A DNA stretch of 64,000 bases, from contig JAJDDO010000024.1 in the NCBI GenBank assembly GCA_029260265.1, forward strand, positions 248,001-312,000, read 5' to 3'. The notes under the pieces are model-generated. The model had not been told where the DNA came from. It did no database searches and saw only the letters and a list, made by a program, of their open reading frames with translations. Below are positions 53,731 through 62,093 of this stretch, in pieces; the stretch's first letter is position 1, and each line of letters begins with the position of its first letter. Made by a program: the position numbers and the translations under genes. Source of the stretch: Phycisphaerales bacterium. Its GTDB lineage: Bacteria > Planctomycetota > Phycisphaerae > Phycisphaerales > UBA1924.

Positions 53731-54128
53731 GACTCTTCGGATCGGGCATTTTGATGCGTGGGCATCATTGATCGAACCACCACGATGGCAACACACACCA
53801 CGATCACGCCGCCGATATCCGCACCCAGATCGGTCACATCCGCCGATCGCGAGAACATCGGTTGAGTCAACTCATCAAAGCAGGCAAACCCGATCGCGAT
53901 CATCGCGGTCCAAACCACCCGCCGGATCGGGCATTGCTTTGCCGCGATCAACCCAGAATGGTAGAAAAGCAGCGTCCAAACGCTGAAAACAAAGAAATGG
54001 ATCACCAGATCCATCCGCATGATCGGCCCGCCCGGAAGCACAAGCCTGGGCCAGTGGGTCGCGACCAAAAGAGCGATGGTGCACACCAGCCAGACGACAC
54101 GAACGGGGTTCTGGATTCTCGCAGCCAT
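53727..54128 (-). CDS. VanZ-family membrane protein
   Basis: A 133-residue membrane protein with four hydrophobic segments. VanZ marks: DLVIHFFVFSVWTLLFYH (the conserved His-Phe helix), CFDELTQPMFSRSADVTDLG, then ADIGGVIVV. Some members give low-level teicoplanin resistance; most have no known role. The ATG at 54128 is used (a TTG at 54131 is also in frame). It starts 4 bases after the parA stop and overlaps murJ. Confidence 0.85.
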   Translation of the reverse strand: MAARIQNPVRVVWLVCTIALLVATHWPRLVLPGGPIMRMDLVIHFFVFSVWTLLFYHSGLIAAKQCPIRRVVWTAMIAIGFACFDELTQPMFSRSADVTDLGADIGGVIVVCVAIVVVRSMMPTHQNARSEES

Positions 54129-54131
54129 CAA

Positions 54132-55052
54132 TCAGTCGGTGCTCGGCATCATGGGGGGTTTGGAAGACGCGAGCGATCCACGCAGCACACGAATCTCAGC
54201 CTCGCTGAGATCCGATGCCTTCGCCGCCGCCAGAGCGCGATCCCACTCGGCAACGATGGTCTCTGCCAGTTTGCGGTAATCCACCGCGCCCGGTGCCCAC
54301 GGGGCATAATCGAAGATCGATTGTCCGAAGCTCGGGCACTCGGCGAGCTTGATGTTCCGACGGATCGCCGGGCGGTACACGCGGGCCGACGACCATGCGG
54401 TGGGGGATGCGCGCTGTGATTCAAAGAAACGCTCGAGGTCGGCGACCACTTCCTTGGAATGCGAAGTCTGCGAATCGTGCATACAAAGCACGATCCCGGC
54501 AACCCGCAAAACCGGATTCAGCTGATCACGCACAAGCCCCACGGTTTCGAGCAGCTTGCTCACGCCCTGGAGCGCGAGGAAGTGGGCTTGCATCGGGATG
54601 ATCACTTCTTGGGCCGCGGTCAGCGCGTTGAGCGTAAGCAACCCAAGCGCCGGCGGACAATCGAGAAGGACGAACTCATAAGGGAGCGACCCGTCGTTGA
54701 TCGCTTTGGCAAGCCGTGCGTTGCGATCGCCATACGCCGCCAGTTCGGTCTCGACCGCTGCAAGATCCGTCTCGGCGGGCACAATATCGAGGTTCGCGTG
54801 GATCTTGCGCACACATTCACCCACTCCCATCTCCGGCTCAAAGAGCAGGTCGTACACGGTGGGCTGGTCGTCATCCTCGACGCCCAGATGCAACGAGGCA
54901 TGGGCCTGGGGGTCAAGATCAACGATCAGTACACGCCGACCCTGCTCTGCGATCGCAGCAGCGAGGTTGACGGTGGTCGTCGTTTTGCCGACCCCGCCCT
55001 TCTGGTTCATCATCGCGAGCACGCGGACTGGATGGGATGCATCGGTTGCCAT
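54132..55052 (-). CDS. ParA/Soj-family ATPase
   Basis: A 306-residue Walker-type ATPase for chromosome or cargo positioning. The deviant Walker A is NQKGGVGKTTTTVNLAAAIA, Walker A' VLIVDLDPQAHASLHLGV and Walker B region FVLLDCPPALGLLTLNALTA. No parB gene is adjacent, so it may be an orphan with a different partner. It is followed by vanZ, murJ and entericidin genes with overlaps or tiny gaps, so it may serve cell-envelope placement. A hairpin covers its start codon. Confidence 0.9.
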   Translation of the reverse strand: MATDASHPVRVLAMMNQKGGVGKTTTTVNLAAAIAEQGRRVLIVDLDPQAHASLHLGVEDDDQPTVYDLLFEPEMGVGECVRKIHANLDIVPAETDLAAVETELAAYGDRNARLAKAINDGSLPYEFVLLDCPPALGLLTLNALTAAQEVIIPMQAHFLALQGVSKLLETVGLVRDQLNPVLRVAGIVLCMHDSQTSHSKEVVADLERFFESQRASPTAWSSARVYRPAIRRNIKLAECPSFGQSIFDYAPWAPGAVDYRKLAETIVAEWDRALAAAKASDLSEAEIRVLRGSLASSKPPMMPSTD

Positions 55053-55074
55053 ATCCCCAGTATATCGGGGATAT
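55051..55074. promoter_or_regulatory. Inverted repeat spanning the parA start codon
   Basis: Perfect 8-base arms ATATCCCC (55051-55058) and GGGGATAT (55067-55074) are separated by 8 bases. The stem includes part of the parA ATG and the GGGGA that would serve as ribosome binding site. It could be a ParA operator or an RNA hairpin limiting translation. Confidence 0.5.
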
Positions 55075-55115
55075 CGAGCGGCGGGGATCAGATCCCGCCC
55101 TTCCTCGCTCGATGA

Positions 55116-55934
55116 TCAGGAGTTTTCTTCGTCCTTCCATCGGTATCCATCGCCGGATTCTTCAACCAGCCCGATGCGGATGGCGAACTTGTCAAAGTTG
55201 TGGTACCGCTCGGGGCGGTCGGGGTACGCGACGCCCATCCGCTGATAGCTCTCGCGGACCATCTCGTCAGTGTTGTCGCCGATGCGCAAAAGCCTGAACC
55301 CCTGATTGCAAACCGGGGTGTTGACCGATGGGCTGCGCGTCACCATACCGAGGTCAGTGACATCGTCGCGTGAAGCGACAAACTCGTCCGCCGCCGCGCG
55401 GATTCCCGGATGGAACGCATCGTGAAACAAGATATGCCCGCCGGGCGCCATGTGCGGCGCAAGCACATGCAGATCCGCCGCACAGCTGTGATAGGTGTGC
55501 AGCGCATCGACAAACGCAAAGTCGAGCAACCCATCGTGATGCGCCATCGCCTTACCGACATCCTCGGGTGATCGCCCCTCAACAAGCGTAAACCGCCCGT
55601 GGGTTGCCCGATTCGAAGCCCGGAACGATCCGGTCGCCGGGTCGAGCCCGACGAGTTTGCCAACGCCGTTGTCCTGCATGGCCGCCGTGATGATCCGCGC
55701 CGACCCGCCCCATCGCGTGCCGATCTCGAGCGCCCGCTTGGGGCGAAGCCCGCGGACGAGCGCGTAGATATAGATCCGATCGGTATCGCACATGTCGGTC
55801 GGCGACTGGAACGAAGCATTCACCCTCGCCCCCGCAAGCCCCAATGCCGGACGCAGCTTCTGCCCAATCGCACCAACCCGCCAACGGGCAGATTCCATGA
55901 GGCTTACTGCCTTTGTTTTGATCCCGAGTCCCAT
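55116..55934 (-). CDS. Class I SAM-dependent methyltransferase (Methyltransf_24 type)
   Basis: A 272-residue methyltransferase. The SAM motif is RALEIGTRWGGSARIITAAM, motif II region KLVGLDPATG, and LLDFAFVDALHTYHSCAADL near the middle with PGGHILFHDAFHPGI, as in CmcI-like and glycan/rhamnosyl O-methyltransferases. It lies 63 bases upstream of parA on the same strand and may lead that run. The acceptor is unknown. Confidence 0.83.
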   Translation of the reverse strand: MGLGIKTKAVSLMESARWRVGAIGQKLRPALGLAGARVNASFQSPTDMCDTDRIYIYALVRGLRPKRALEIGTRWGGSARIITAAMQDNGVGKLVGLDPATGSFRASNRATHGRFTLVEGRSPEDVGKAMAHHDGLLDFAFVDALHTYHSCAADLHVLAPHMAPGGHILFHDAFHPGIRAAADEFVASRDDVTDLGMVTRSPSVNTPVCNQGFRLLRIGDNTDEMVRESYQRMGVAYPDRPERYHNFDKFAIRIGLVEESGDGYRWKDEENS

Positions 55935-56043
55935 GAATAGTCTCCTCCGTCATCCAATCTCGACCGCACCAGGATGGTACCAACTGTTTATCGGGAGATT
56001 TCCCTGTGGTTCGTCAACCAGAGGCCTGGTGTAAGCAGATCCG

Positions 56044-56073
56044 AAAAAAAAGCACACGCCAAGGAGCGTGTGC
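56044..56073 (-). terminator. Rho-independent terminator after the S1-domain gene
   Basis: On the minus strand, GCACACGC and GCGTGTGC arms (56073-56066 and 56059-56052) enclose a 6-base loop and are followed by eight T residues (56051-56044). It lies 27 bases after the stop. Confidence 0.93.
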
Positions 56074-56100
56074 AGTGTTTAGTCAATGGTCGTGGAGGTG

Positions 56101-57453
56101 TTAGAACTTCAGATCGCCGAGCCCCATGCCCATGCCGCCGGAGGAGCCGAGTCCGCCGCCGCCCTTTTTGCCGCGTTTCTGGGCTTGGTCACGGAGTTTG
56201 GCGAGGGCTTTCTCGTCCTTGCGGATTTCTTCGGGTGTGCGGTTGTCTTGTTCGGCGCGTCCTCGTCCGCCGCCGCGACCACCACGCCCGCCGCCACCGC
56301 CGGTGGACTCTGGGCGGTCCTTGAGCTGCTTGATCGAAAGCGAGATCTTGCGATCGCTTGGATCGACCGAGAGCACCTTGACATTCACAATCTCGTTTTC
56401 TTGGACGACATCAGCGACCTCGTTCACGCGTTTCCAGTCCAGCTCTGAGATGTGCACGAGCCCCTCGATGCCCGGAGCGACCTCGACGAATGCACCGAAG
56501 TCCATGATCTTGGTGATCTTGCCCGTGATCTCGGCGCCCTCGACCACTTCGTTAGAAGCCGCGACGAACGGGTCGGCCTGGAGCTGTTTCATCCCGAGCC
56601 CGATCCGGTTGGCTTCCCAATCCAGCTTCAAGATGACAGCCTTGATCTTGTCGCCCTGCTTGACAAACTTCTCGATCGCCTTCTCGCCGTGCCCGATGCG
56701 CTCGTAGGTCAGGTCATTGGCGTGCACGAGCCCATCGATGCCGCCGATATCGACAAAGGCACCGAATGGCATGATCTTGCGGACCGTGCCCTCGACGGTG
56801 TCGCCTTCTTTGAGTGATCCCTTGAGCTCTTCTGCAAGCGTTGCACGCTGGCGTTGGAGGACCTCTCGCCGTGAGAGCACGATGTTGCCCGCACCACGCC
56901 GATCCAGCTTCTGGATCTCGCAGGTCATCTTCTCACCCACAAAGACCGAGAGGTCGTCGATGCGACCGATGTCGACCTGTCCCGCGGGCATGAAGGCGCG
57001 ATGGTTGGCGATCTCGAGCTCGAGCCCGCCCTTGTTGACGCCGGTGACGCGGGCCTCGACGACCTGCCCCTGTTCGAGCATCTCCCACGCGGCCTTGGTG
57101 ACCGCTCCGGGCAGGGCGCAGACATACAGGCTCTCGGTCGCTTCATACCGTTGGATCACGACCTCGAGCTCGGATCCGACCTCGGGCTTGTCTTCTTTGA
57201 ACTGGGTCGTATCGACGACACCGAGCTCTTTGGGCCCGAACTCCACGAACACATCGGTTGCGCCGACCGAGACAACGGTGCCGGTGCGGTGTTCACGCCC
57301 GCCGCGGACAACCCGCGGCCCTCTGATTTTGGAGGACTTGGATTGCTCGTCGGCAGCGCCCGCGTCGGCGAGCTCGCCCATCGCGGCCTCGATTTCTGCC
57401 TGGGTGGTCGCGTCGAGTTCGATGGAGTTGGAATTGGCAGGAGTATCGCTCAT
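56101..57453 (-). CDS. S1-domain RNA-binding protein (ribosomal protein S1-like) with Gly/Arg-rich tail
   Basis: A 450-residue protein with four S1 domains: about 55-125 (GTVVSVGATDVFVEFGPKEL), 135-210 (EARVTGVNKGGLELEIANHR), 225-300 (GTVRKIMPFGAFVDIGGIDG) and 310-385 (GKITKIMDFGAFVEVAPGIE). Canonical S1 has six, so this resembles the shorter S1 type. The C terminus is an RGG-like tail (GGGGGRGGRGGGRGRAEQ) ending in MGMGLGDLKF. The ATG at 57453 is preferred over the longer frame. It probably binds mRNA on the ribosome, with the tail adding RNA affinity. Confidence 0.88.
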   Translation of the reverse strand: MSDTPANSNSIELDATTQAEIEAAMGELADAGAADEQSKSSKIRGPRVVRGGREHRTGTVVSVGATDVFVEFGPKELGVVDTTQFKEDKPEVGSELEVVIQRYEATESLYVCALPGAVTKAAWEMLEQGQVVEARVTGVNKGGLELEIANHRAFMPAGQVDIGRIDDLSVFVGEKMTCEIQKLDRRGAGNIVLSRREVLQRQRATLAEELKGSLKEGDTVEGTVRKIMPFGAFVDIGGIDGLVHANDLTYERIGHGEKAIEKFVKQGDKIKAVILKLDWEANRIGLGMKQLQADPFVAASNEVVEGAEITGKITKIMDFGAFVEVAPGIEGLVHISELDWKRVNEVADVVQENEIVNVKVLSVDPSDRKISLSIKQLKDRPESTGGGGGRGGRGGGRGRAEQDNRTPEEIRKDEKALAKLRDQAQKRGKKGGGGLGSSGGMGMGLGDLKF

Positions 57454-57616
57454 GGGTTCGTGATCCGGGTATGGGGACGGAGAGGCGAAAACAACTTGTA
57501 AACGCCTACAGGTGAGTGTAGGGAGAACCGGAGCATTGCCAAGGCAATACACCGTTTACTGGGGTGAATATTCGTGAAGATCATGCGTCAATGGTCTGGA
57601 ACGGTTAGGGATTGGA

Positions 57617-58702
57617 TTAGGGAAGCGAAGCCGCGGCTTGTGACCCGAGCGATTCCTTGATCGCGTCCACAATACGCTCGGCGGTGCGAACATTTACGAA
57701 TCCGGCAGCGGCATCAATCGCCGGTTGCGTCTCGGTACGAACAGCATCGAGGAACGCTTCGATCTCTTTGACGATCGGCTCGCCGCTGTCGATCTCGAGC
57801 GCTTCGATATTGACCAGCTCGGTCCAGTCCAGGCTCGTGAGGTCCTCGCCGGTGCGAAGCTGCTCGCGGACCTCGCGCATCTGGATCTCGTTGGCGGTCC
57901 TGCGGATAATGGTGCCCTTTTTGGCGGCGTAATCGATCTTGATGTACCCATTTGGCCCGGTGATCCGGGTGACACGCTCGGTCTTCATCGCCAACCGCCC
58001 GGCGGTGATATTGGCGACGCACTGCCCGCCTCCCTCTTCCTCGGGGATATTCCACACAAGCCGAGCGTTGCACAGGTCCTCAAACTCGGATACCACCGCG
58101 ACACCTGATGCCTGGATCTCGTCGGGCTCACGCCCGCCCATCAACATCAAGACCACATCGAGGTCATGGATCATCAGGTCCATCACTACGCCGATGTCGA
58201 TCGATCGGAAGGTCATCGGCGAGACCCGGTGCACCTCGATGAACCGCGGGGTGATCGGCTCGCCCGCGTGCTCGGTTGCCTGCTGCATCGCACGCATAAT
58301 CGGGTTGAACCGTTCGATATGCCCGACCATCAGACACGCGCCGGATTCCTCGGCCATGTGCTTGATCGCCTCGGCTTCATCCGCGCTCTGGGCGAGCGGC
58401 TTCTCAATCAGACACGCAACGCCGGCTTTGAGAAACGGTGCAGCGCTCTTCTTGTGGAAGGTCGTTGGCACCGCGATCGAAACCGCCTCGACGCCCGCTG
58501 CGAGGAGCTCTTCCTCGGTTGCAAACGCTTTGGTATCGAACTTGTCGGCAATCTCTTGAGCGCGTTCGAAGTCGGCATCGACCACGCCAACGAGCTCGAC
58601 ACCTTCCATCTCGGCGTACACACGGGCGTGGTGCTGCCCCATTCTTCCGACGCCGACGGCGCCACAACGGAGAAGCTTGGTGGATTCGTTACTCGTACTC
58701 AT
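57617..58702 (-). CDS. Gfo/Idh/MocA-family NAD(P)-dependent oxidoreductase
   Basis: A 361-residue sugar dehydrogenase. Rossmann motif CGAVGVGRMGQHHARVYAEM, the conserved lysine motif CLIEKPLAQSADEAEAIKHM, and MVGHIERFNPIMRAM, which is typical of nucleotide-sugar 3-dehydrogenases of the WlbA type. Substrate not determinable. It lies 61 bases after trxA on the same strand. Confidence 0.88.
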   Translation of the reverse strand: MSTSNESTKLLRCGAVGVGRMGQHHARVYAEMEGVELVGVVDADFERAQEIADKFDTKAFATEEELLAAGVEAVSIAVPTTFHKKSAAPFLKAGVACLIEKPLAQSADEAEAIKHMAEESGACLMVGHIERFNPIMRAMQQATEHAGEPITPRFIEVHRVSPMTFRSIDIGVVMDLMIHDLDVVLMLMGGREPDEIQASGVAVVSEFEDLCNARLVWNIPEEEGGGQCVANITAGRLAMKTERVTRITGPNGYIKIDYAAKKGTIIRRTANEIQMREVREQLRTGEDLTSLDWTELVNIEALEIDSGEPIVKEIEAFLDAVRTETQPAIDAAAGFVNVRTAERIVDAIKESLGSQAAASLP

Positions 58703-58763
58703 GGATGAACCTCGGGTCGGTGACTCAGATCAGTGAACCTTGCAATGCGGTGAACACAAAGAG

Positions 58764-59093
58764 TTAGACACTCTCGTTGAGTGCTTCGGTGAACTCCTCT
58801 TTGTTTCGCAGCCCGACAAACTGTTTGGTGACTTGGCCGCCCTTGAAGATCAGCACGGTCGGGATCGAGCCCACGCCATACTTGATCGCGATGGCTTGTG
58901 CGGATTCGATATTGACCTTCCCGATCTTGGCCTTGCCTGAATACTCGTCAGCGATCGCATCGATGGTCGGCGAGAGCGCACGGCAGGGTGCGCACCATTC
59001 GGCCCAGAAATCGACGAGCACCGGGGTCTCGCTGTTGAGGACCTCGGTTTCAAAGTTGTCGTCCGTGAACTCCAATGTGTTCGCACCTGCCAT
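58764..59093 (-). CDS. trxA: Thioredoxin
   Basis: A 109-residue thioredoxin. The active site is WCAPC (Cys34 and Cys37) in LVDFWAEWCAPCRALSPTID, with the alanine replacing the usual glycine; the cis-proline is in VGSIPTVLIFKGG. The ATG at 59093 gives standard length. It is in a minus-strand series with folP upstream (88-base gap) and the oxidoreductase downstream. Confidence 0.94.
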   Translation of the reverse strand: MAGANTLEFTDDNFETEVLNSETPVLVDFWAEWCAPCRALSPTIDAIADEYSGKAKIGKVNIESAQAIAIKYGVGSIPTVLIFKGGQVTKQFVGLRNKEEFTEALNESV

Positions 59094-59180
59094 GTTTCTG
59101 GTTCCTTCCTGATGGTTGCATTCGGATAACCGCGGCATATCCGCGGACAAGATGATAGGGGCGCAGGCCCGGAAATCTGC

Positions 59181-60089
59181 TTAGTTCCGTGGTTCGTTGA
59201 GGGAATTGATGATGCTCCAGGCTGCATCAAGGGCCTGACGATGGGCCGCCACATCATGAACGCGGAAGAACCGGGCTCCGTGCAACAAGTGGACGATCGA
59301 GCAACCGATCGAGCCGGATATCCGCTCGCTCGGGTCCGAATCGCGGGCGTGGGTGATCCGCCCGACAAAGCTCTTGCGGCTCGCCCCGCTCAACAAAGGA
59401 AAGCCAAGGGAAGTCAGCTCCTCCGCTCGACCAATCAGCTCCAGGTTCTGCTCCACGCTCTTGCCGAATCCCAGCCCGGGGTCCAGCATGATCCTGGAGC
59501 GTTCGATGCCCGCAGAGAGGCAAGCCTCGATCCTTTCCATAAAGAACAAACGCACTGTTTCGACAACATCAGCGTACACAGGTTCAACGGCGTACCGGTC
59601 AGAGAACTGGTCCTGGTCAGGGGGCACCAGCCGGTGCATCAGGATGATCCCGCACCCCCGATCGCTTGCCAGCGAGATCATCGCCGGGTCTTCTGTACCG
59701 CCAGATACATCGTTGATCGCGTCCGCTCCCGCATCGAGGGCGGCTTGGGCGACGCCGGCGATCGTTGTGTCGATTGTCATCGGAACAGCAATCCCCTCAT
59801 CCCGGATCGCCCGGATCGCTGGGACGACCCGCCGAATCTGTTCATCGGCATCAATCCTTGATGCGCCCGGGCGTGTGGATTCGCCGCCGATATCGAGGGC
59901 TTGTGCACCCTGGTCAACTGCCTGATGGGCCCGATCAACGATCGATCCGAGCGTGCTGAGCTTGCCGCCATCGGAAAACGAATCCGGCGTGCAGTTCATG
60001 ATCGCCAATAAACACGGGCGATCCGCGTGGATCGCCCGTGAAGAAGAAACTTGCCATGTGCCGCATGTTGCGGGGGTCTGATCGCTCAT
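59181..60089 (-). CDS. folP: Dihydropteroate synthase
   Basis: Folate pathway enzyme joining p-aminobenzoate to dihydropterin diphosphate. Signatures: LLAIMNCTPDSFSDGGKLS (the N-x-TPDSFSDGG motif with Cys in place of Val), ALDIGGESTRPGASRIDADE, INDVSGGTEDPAMISLA, MLDPGLGFGKSVEQN and SGASRKSFVGRIT (loop with the catalytic Lys and Arg). Length (302 aa) is slightly long for the family, with a ~15-residue N-terminal extension. The ATG at 60089 is the first in frame. Confidence 0.95.
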   Translation of the reverse strand: MSDQTPATCGTWQVSSSRAIHADRPCLLAIMNCTPDSFSDGGKLSTLGSIVDRAHQAVDQGAQALDIGGESTRPGASRIDADEQIRRVVPAIRAIRDEGIAVPMTIDTTIAGVAQAALDAGADAINDVSGGTEDPAMISLASDRGCGIILMHRLVPPDQDQFSDRYAVEPVYADVVETVRLFFMERIEACLSAGIERSRIMLDPGLGFGKSVEQNLELIGRAEELTSLGFPLLSGASRKSFVGRITHARDSDPSERISGSIGCSIVHLLHGARFFRVHDVAAHRQALDAAWSIINSLNEPRN

Positions 60090-60122
60090 GATCCCCGATG
60101 GTACGGTGCTCGACGCAGAGAA

Positions 60123-61892
60123 TCAGAAGTCCATCGAATCATCATCGTCGCCGTATTCTTCGTCCTCATAATCATCGAATGCGCCGCTGGGCATCAGCTC
60201 CATCACGGTGCCGATGACCTCCATCGGGATCCAGCATCGCGCAGAAACCCCGCCGCCGTCAGCGGTAAAGCCCATCGCGATCGGGGCATGCGCCGGGAGC
60301 TGCTCAAACTCGGGCAGCACACCGAACATCATCAGGCTCGGTCCTACATTATTGAGCAGGTGGTCCGCACCGAGGTAGAACTCAAAGACCGTATTTCCCT
60401 GCAGATGCTGGGACGCACGCATGATCTGAGAGTTCTGCGCGAGCGTGTCTTTGCCGTTGGCCGCATCGACCGCACGCGCGTAGGTGAACTCGTCCATGTC
60501 CATGGTCTGGACGACCCCGTTGCCTGCTTTGCCGATGTTCCCAGCGGGGCCAAGGTTCGGACCAAAGACACCCTGAAAGATCATCTCTGGGCTCATCATG
60601 GAACCAAACCCGCCGCCGCCCTGTGGCATGTCAAGGTCAAACTGCACGCCATAGGCGTGTGCGGTCGAACCATTGATTTCCTTACCGACCTTGTCGAATG
60701 TGGAAGTCACGGTCAATGGCCCTTCCGCGATGTTGTCCATCGAAGAGTACATCCCGGCGATCGTGTCGACCGTCGAATCGGCATTGTCAGATTCGTAGTA
60801 CGAGACGATGGTGCTCAACAGCCCGGTCATCGCCATCGGGTTGCTTGCGCCCATAACGGACGCGCCCCCCTTGGCATCTTTGATCAGCGAATCGAGATTC
60901 ATATTTTCGAGCATCCCGGTCTCGTCCATCTCCTTGGCCATGGCCATGTAATCATTGAAGAGCGATTCGATGCCCTCGCCCGAGAAATCCATGGTGGAGG
61001 CAAAGAAGAAATCGCCGCCGGGGATGTTGTTGAGGTACTTGCTCGCGTTGGAGCCCTTGTTCATGAGGTACGAAGCCGCGGTGGAATCGCTCTTAAACTG
61101 CATCCCCGCATCGAAGGTGATCCCATCGGTGACATCAATATTCATGCCAAAGATCAGCGATTGCCCGTCATCTGCGAATGATTCAATCATGCCGGTCATC
61201 ATGTCGACGCCCATCGCCGCCTGCTCGCCGCCCATCATCTCGACCATCTCGCTCTGATCTTCCATCGCGTTGGTGACCATGCCCATCGCGTCATCCATCT
61301 CGCCGAGATTGACATACACAAAGAAGTCCGAGCCCGACGCGATGCCCTGCCCGCTCGACCCGAGCAGCGTGTTGTTGGCATCCATGCGCCCATTCGAGGC
61401 ATCTACCACACGCAGCTCATCGGCGTCGTCGCCAAACAACGCGAACCCGCCCCCGATGTCACGCAGGTAACCCATCTGCTCGTTGGGCAGCGGGTAATCG
61501 ACGATGCCGTTTTTCGCTTCACGCCCCTGTGATATTGCACCGAAATCAGACACCGGAACGACCGCGTAGAACTGCATCGCCTCGATGTCATTGCCGCCGT
61601 CAGCATCTGGGTAGATGGCGACCGCGAGCGAGCCGTCGAGATCAAGCCCCTCCATGCCTCTGATCATCATGCCGACCATCATGGCTTCTGGGCTGGCGCC
61701 CTCGCCGAGCATCGCGTTCACCTGATCCAGGTCAGAAAGAAGCGATCCAATATTCGGAATGCCGAACACAACAGGTGCGCTCGTTGGAATCCGGTCGATC
61801 GCTTTGGGCGTGCCCGCCAGGGCGGGCAGGGTCAATGCAGAGATCGTGAGGATGCTCGCAGCGAGCGCGGTGGATCTGATTCGTGGGTGCAT
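60123..61892 (-). CDS. Secreted Met-rich protein of unknown function
   Basis: About 589 residues from the ATG at 61892, which begins a signal peptide (MHPRIRSTALAASILTISAL, then TLPALAG). The mature part is rich in methionine and acidic residues, with clusters such as MVEMMGGEQAAMGVDMMTGM and MDETGMLENMNLDSL. The opening (AIDRIPTSAPVVFGIPNIGS, then LLSDLDQVNAML) recalls planctomycete proteins of the DUF3352-like kind, but this is weak. The C terminus is acidic (DDYEDEEYGDDDDSMDF). No catalytic motif is visible. Confidence 0.65.
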   Translation of the reverse strand: MHPRIRSTALAASILTISALTLPALAGTPKAIDRIPTSAPVVFGIPNIGSLLSDLDQVNAMLGEGASPEAMMVGMMIRGMEGLDLDGSLAVAIYPDADGGNDIEAMQFYAVVPVSDFGAISQGREAKNGIVDYPLPNEQMGYLRDIGGGFALFGDDADELRVVDASNGRMDANNTLLGSSGQGIASGSDFFVYVNLGEMDDAMGMVTNAMEDQSEMVEMMGGEQAAMGVDMMTGMIESFADDGQSLIFGMNIDVTDGITFDAGMQFKSDSTAASYLMNKGSNASKYLNNIPGGDFFFASTMDFSGEGIESLFNDYMAMAKEMDETGMLENMNLDSLIKDAKGGASVMGASNPMAMTGLLSTIVSYYESDNADSTVDTIAGMYSSMDNIAEGPLTVTSTFDKVGKEINGSTAHAYGVQFDLDMPQGGGGFGSMMSPEMIFQGVFGPNLGPAGNIGKAGNGVVQTMDMDEFTYARAVDAANGKDTLAQNSQIMRASQHLQGNTVFEFYLGADHLLNNVGPSLMMFGVLPEFEQLPAHAPIAMGFTADGGGVSARCWIPMEVIGTVMELMPSGAFDDYEDEEYGDDDDSMDF

Positions 61893-62035
61893 GGTGTATC
61901 CTTGTGTGTGGCTTGTGGGTCCGCCGGGTTGCGCCGGTCGCATAGTAGGTTATTGGGCTCATTGGAGCCCTGATTTCAGTTGTTTCGTCTGCTCTGAACT
62001 TCGAGGCGTTTGCGGGGTACTTTGAGTGAAATAAT

Positions 62036-62064
62036 GAAAAAATGCCCGGGATTCAGCCGGGCAT
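62036..62064 (-). terminator. Rho-independent terminator after ftsK
   Basis: On the minus strand, ATGCCCGG and CCGGGCAT arms (62064-62057 and 62049-62042) with a 7-base loop are followed by TTTTT. It lies 30 bases after the ftsK stop. Confidence 0.88.
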
Positions 62065-62093
62065 GAAGGGTTATTCAAGCGAGAGGTGAATAT

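Noticed and set aside
60051..61181. 376-residue plus-strand frame
   Set aside because: It is antisense to the Met-rich secreted protein, His/Arg-rich, with no domain.
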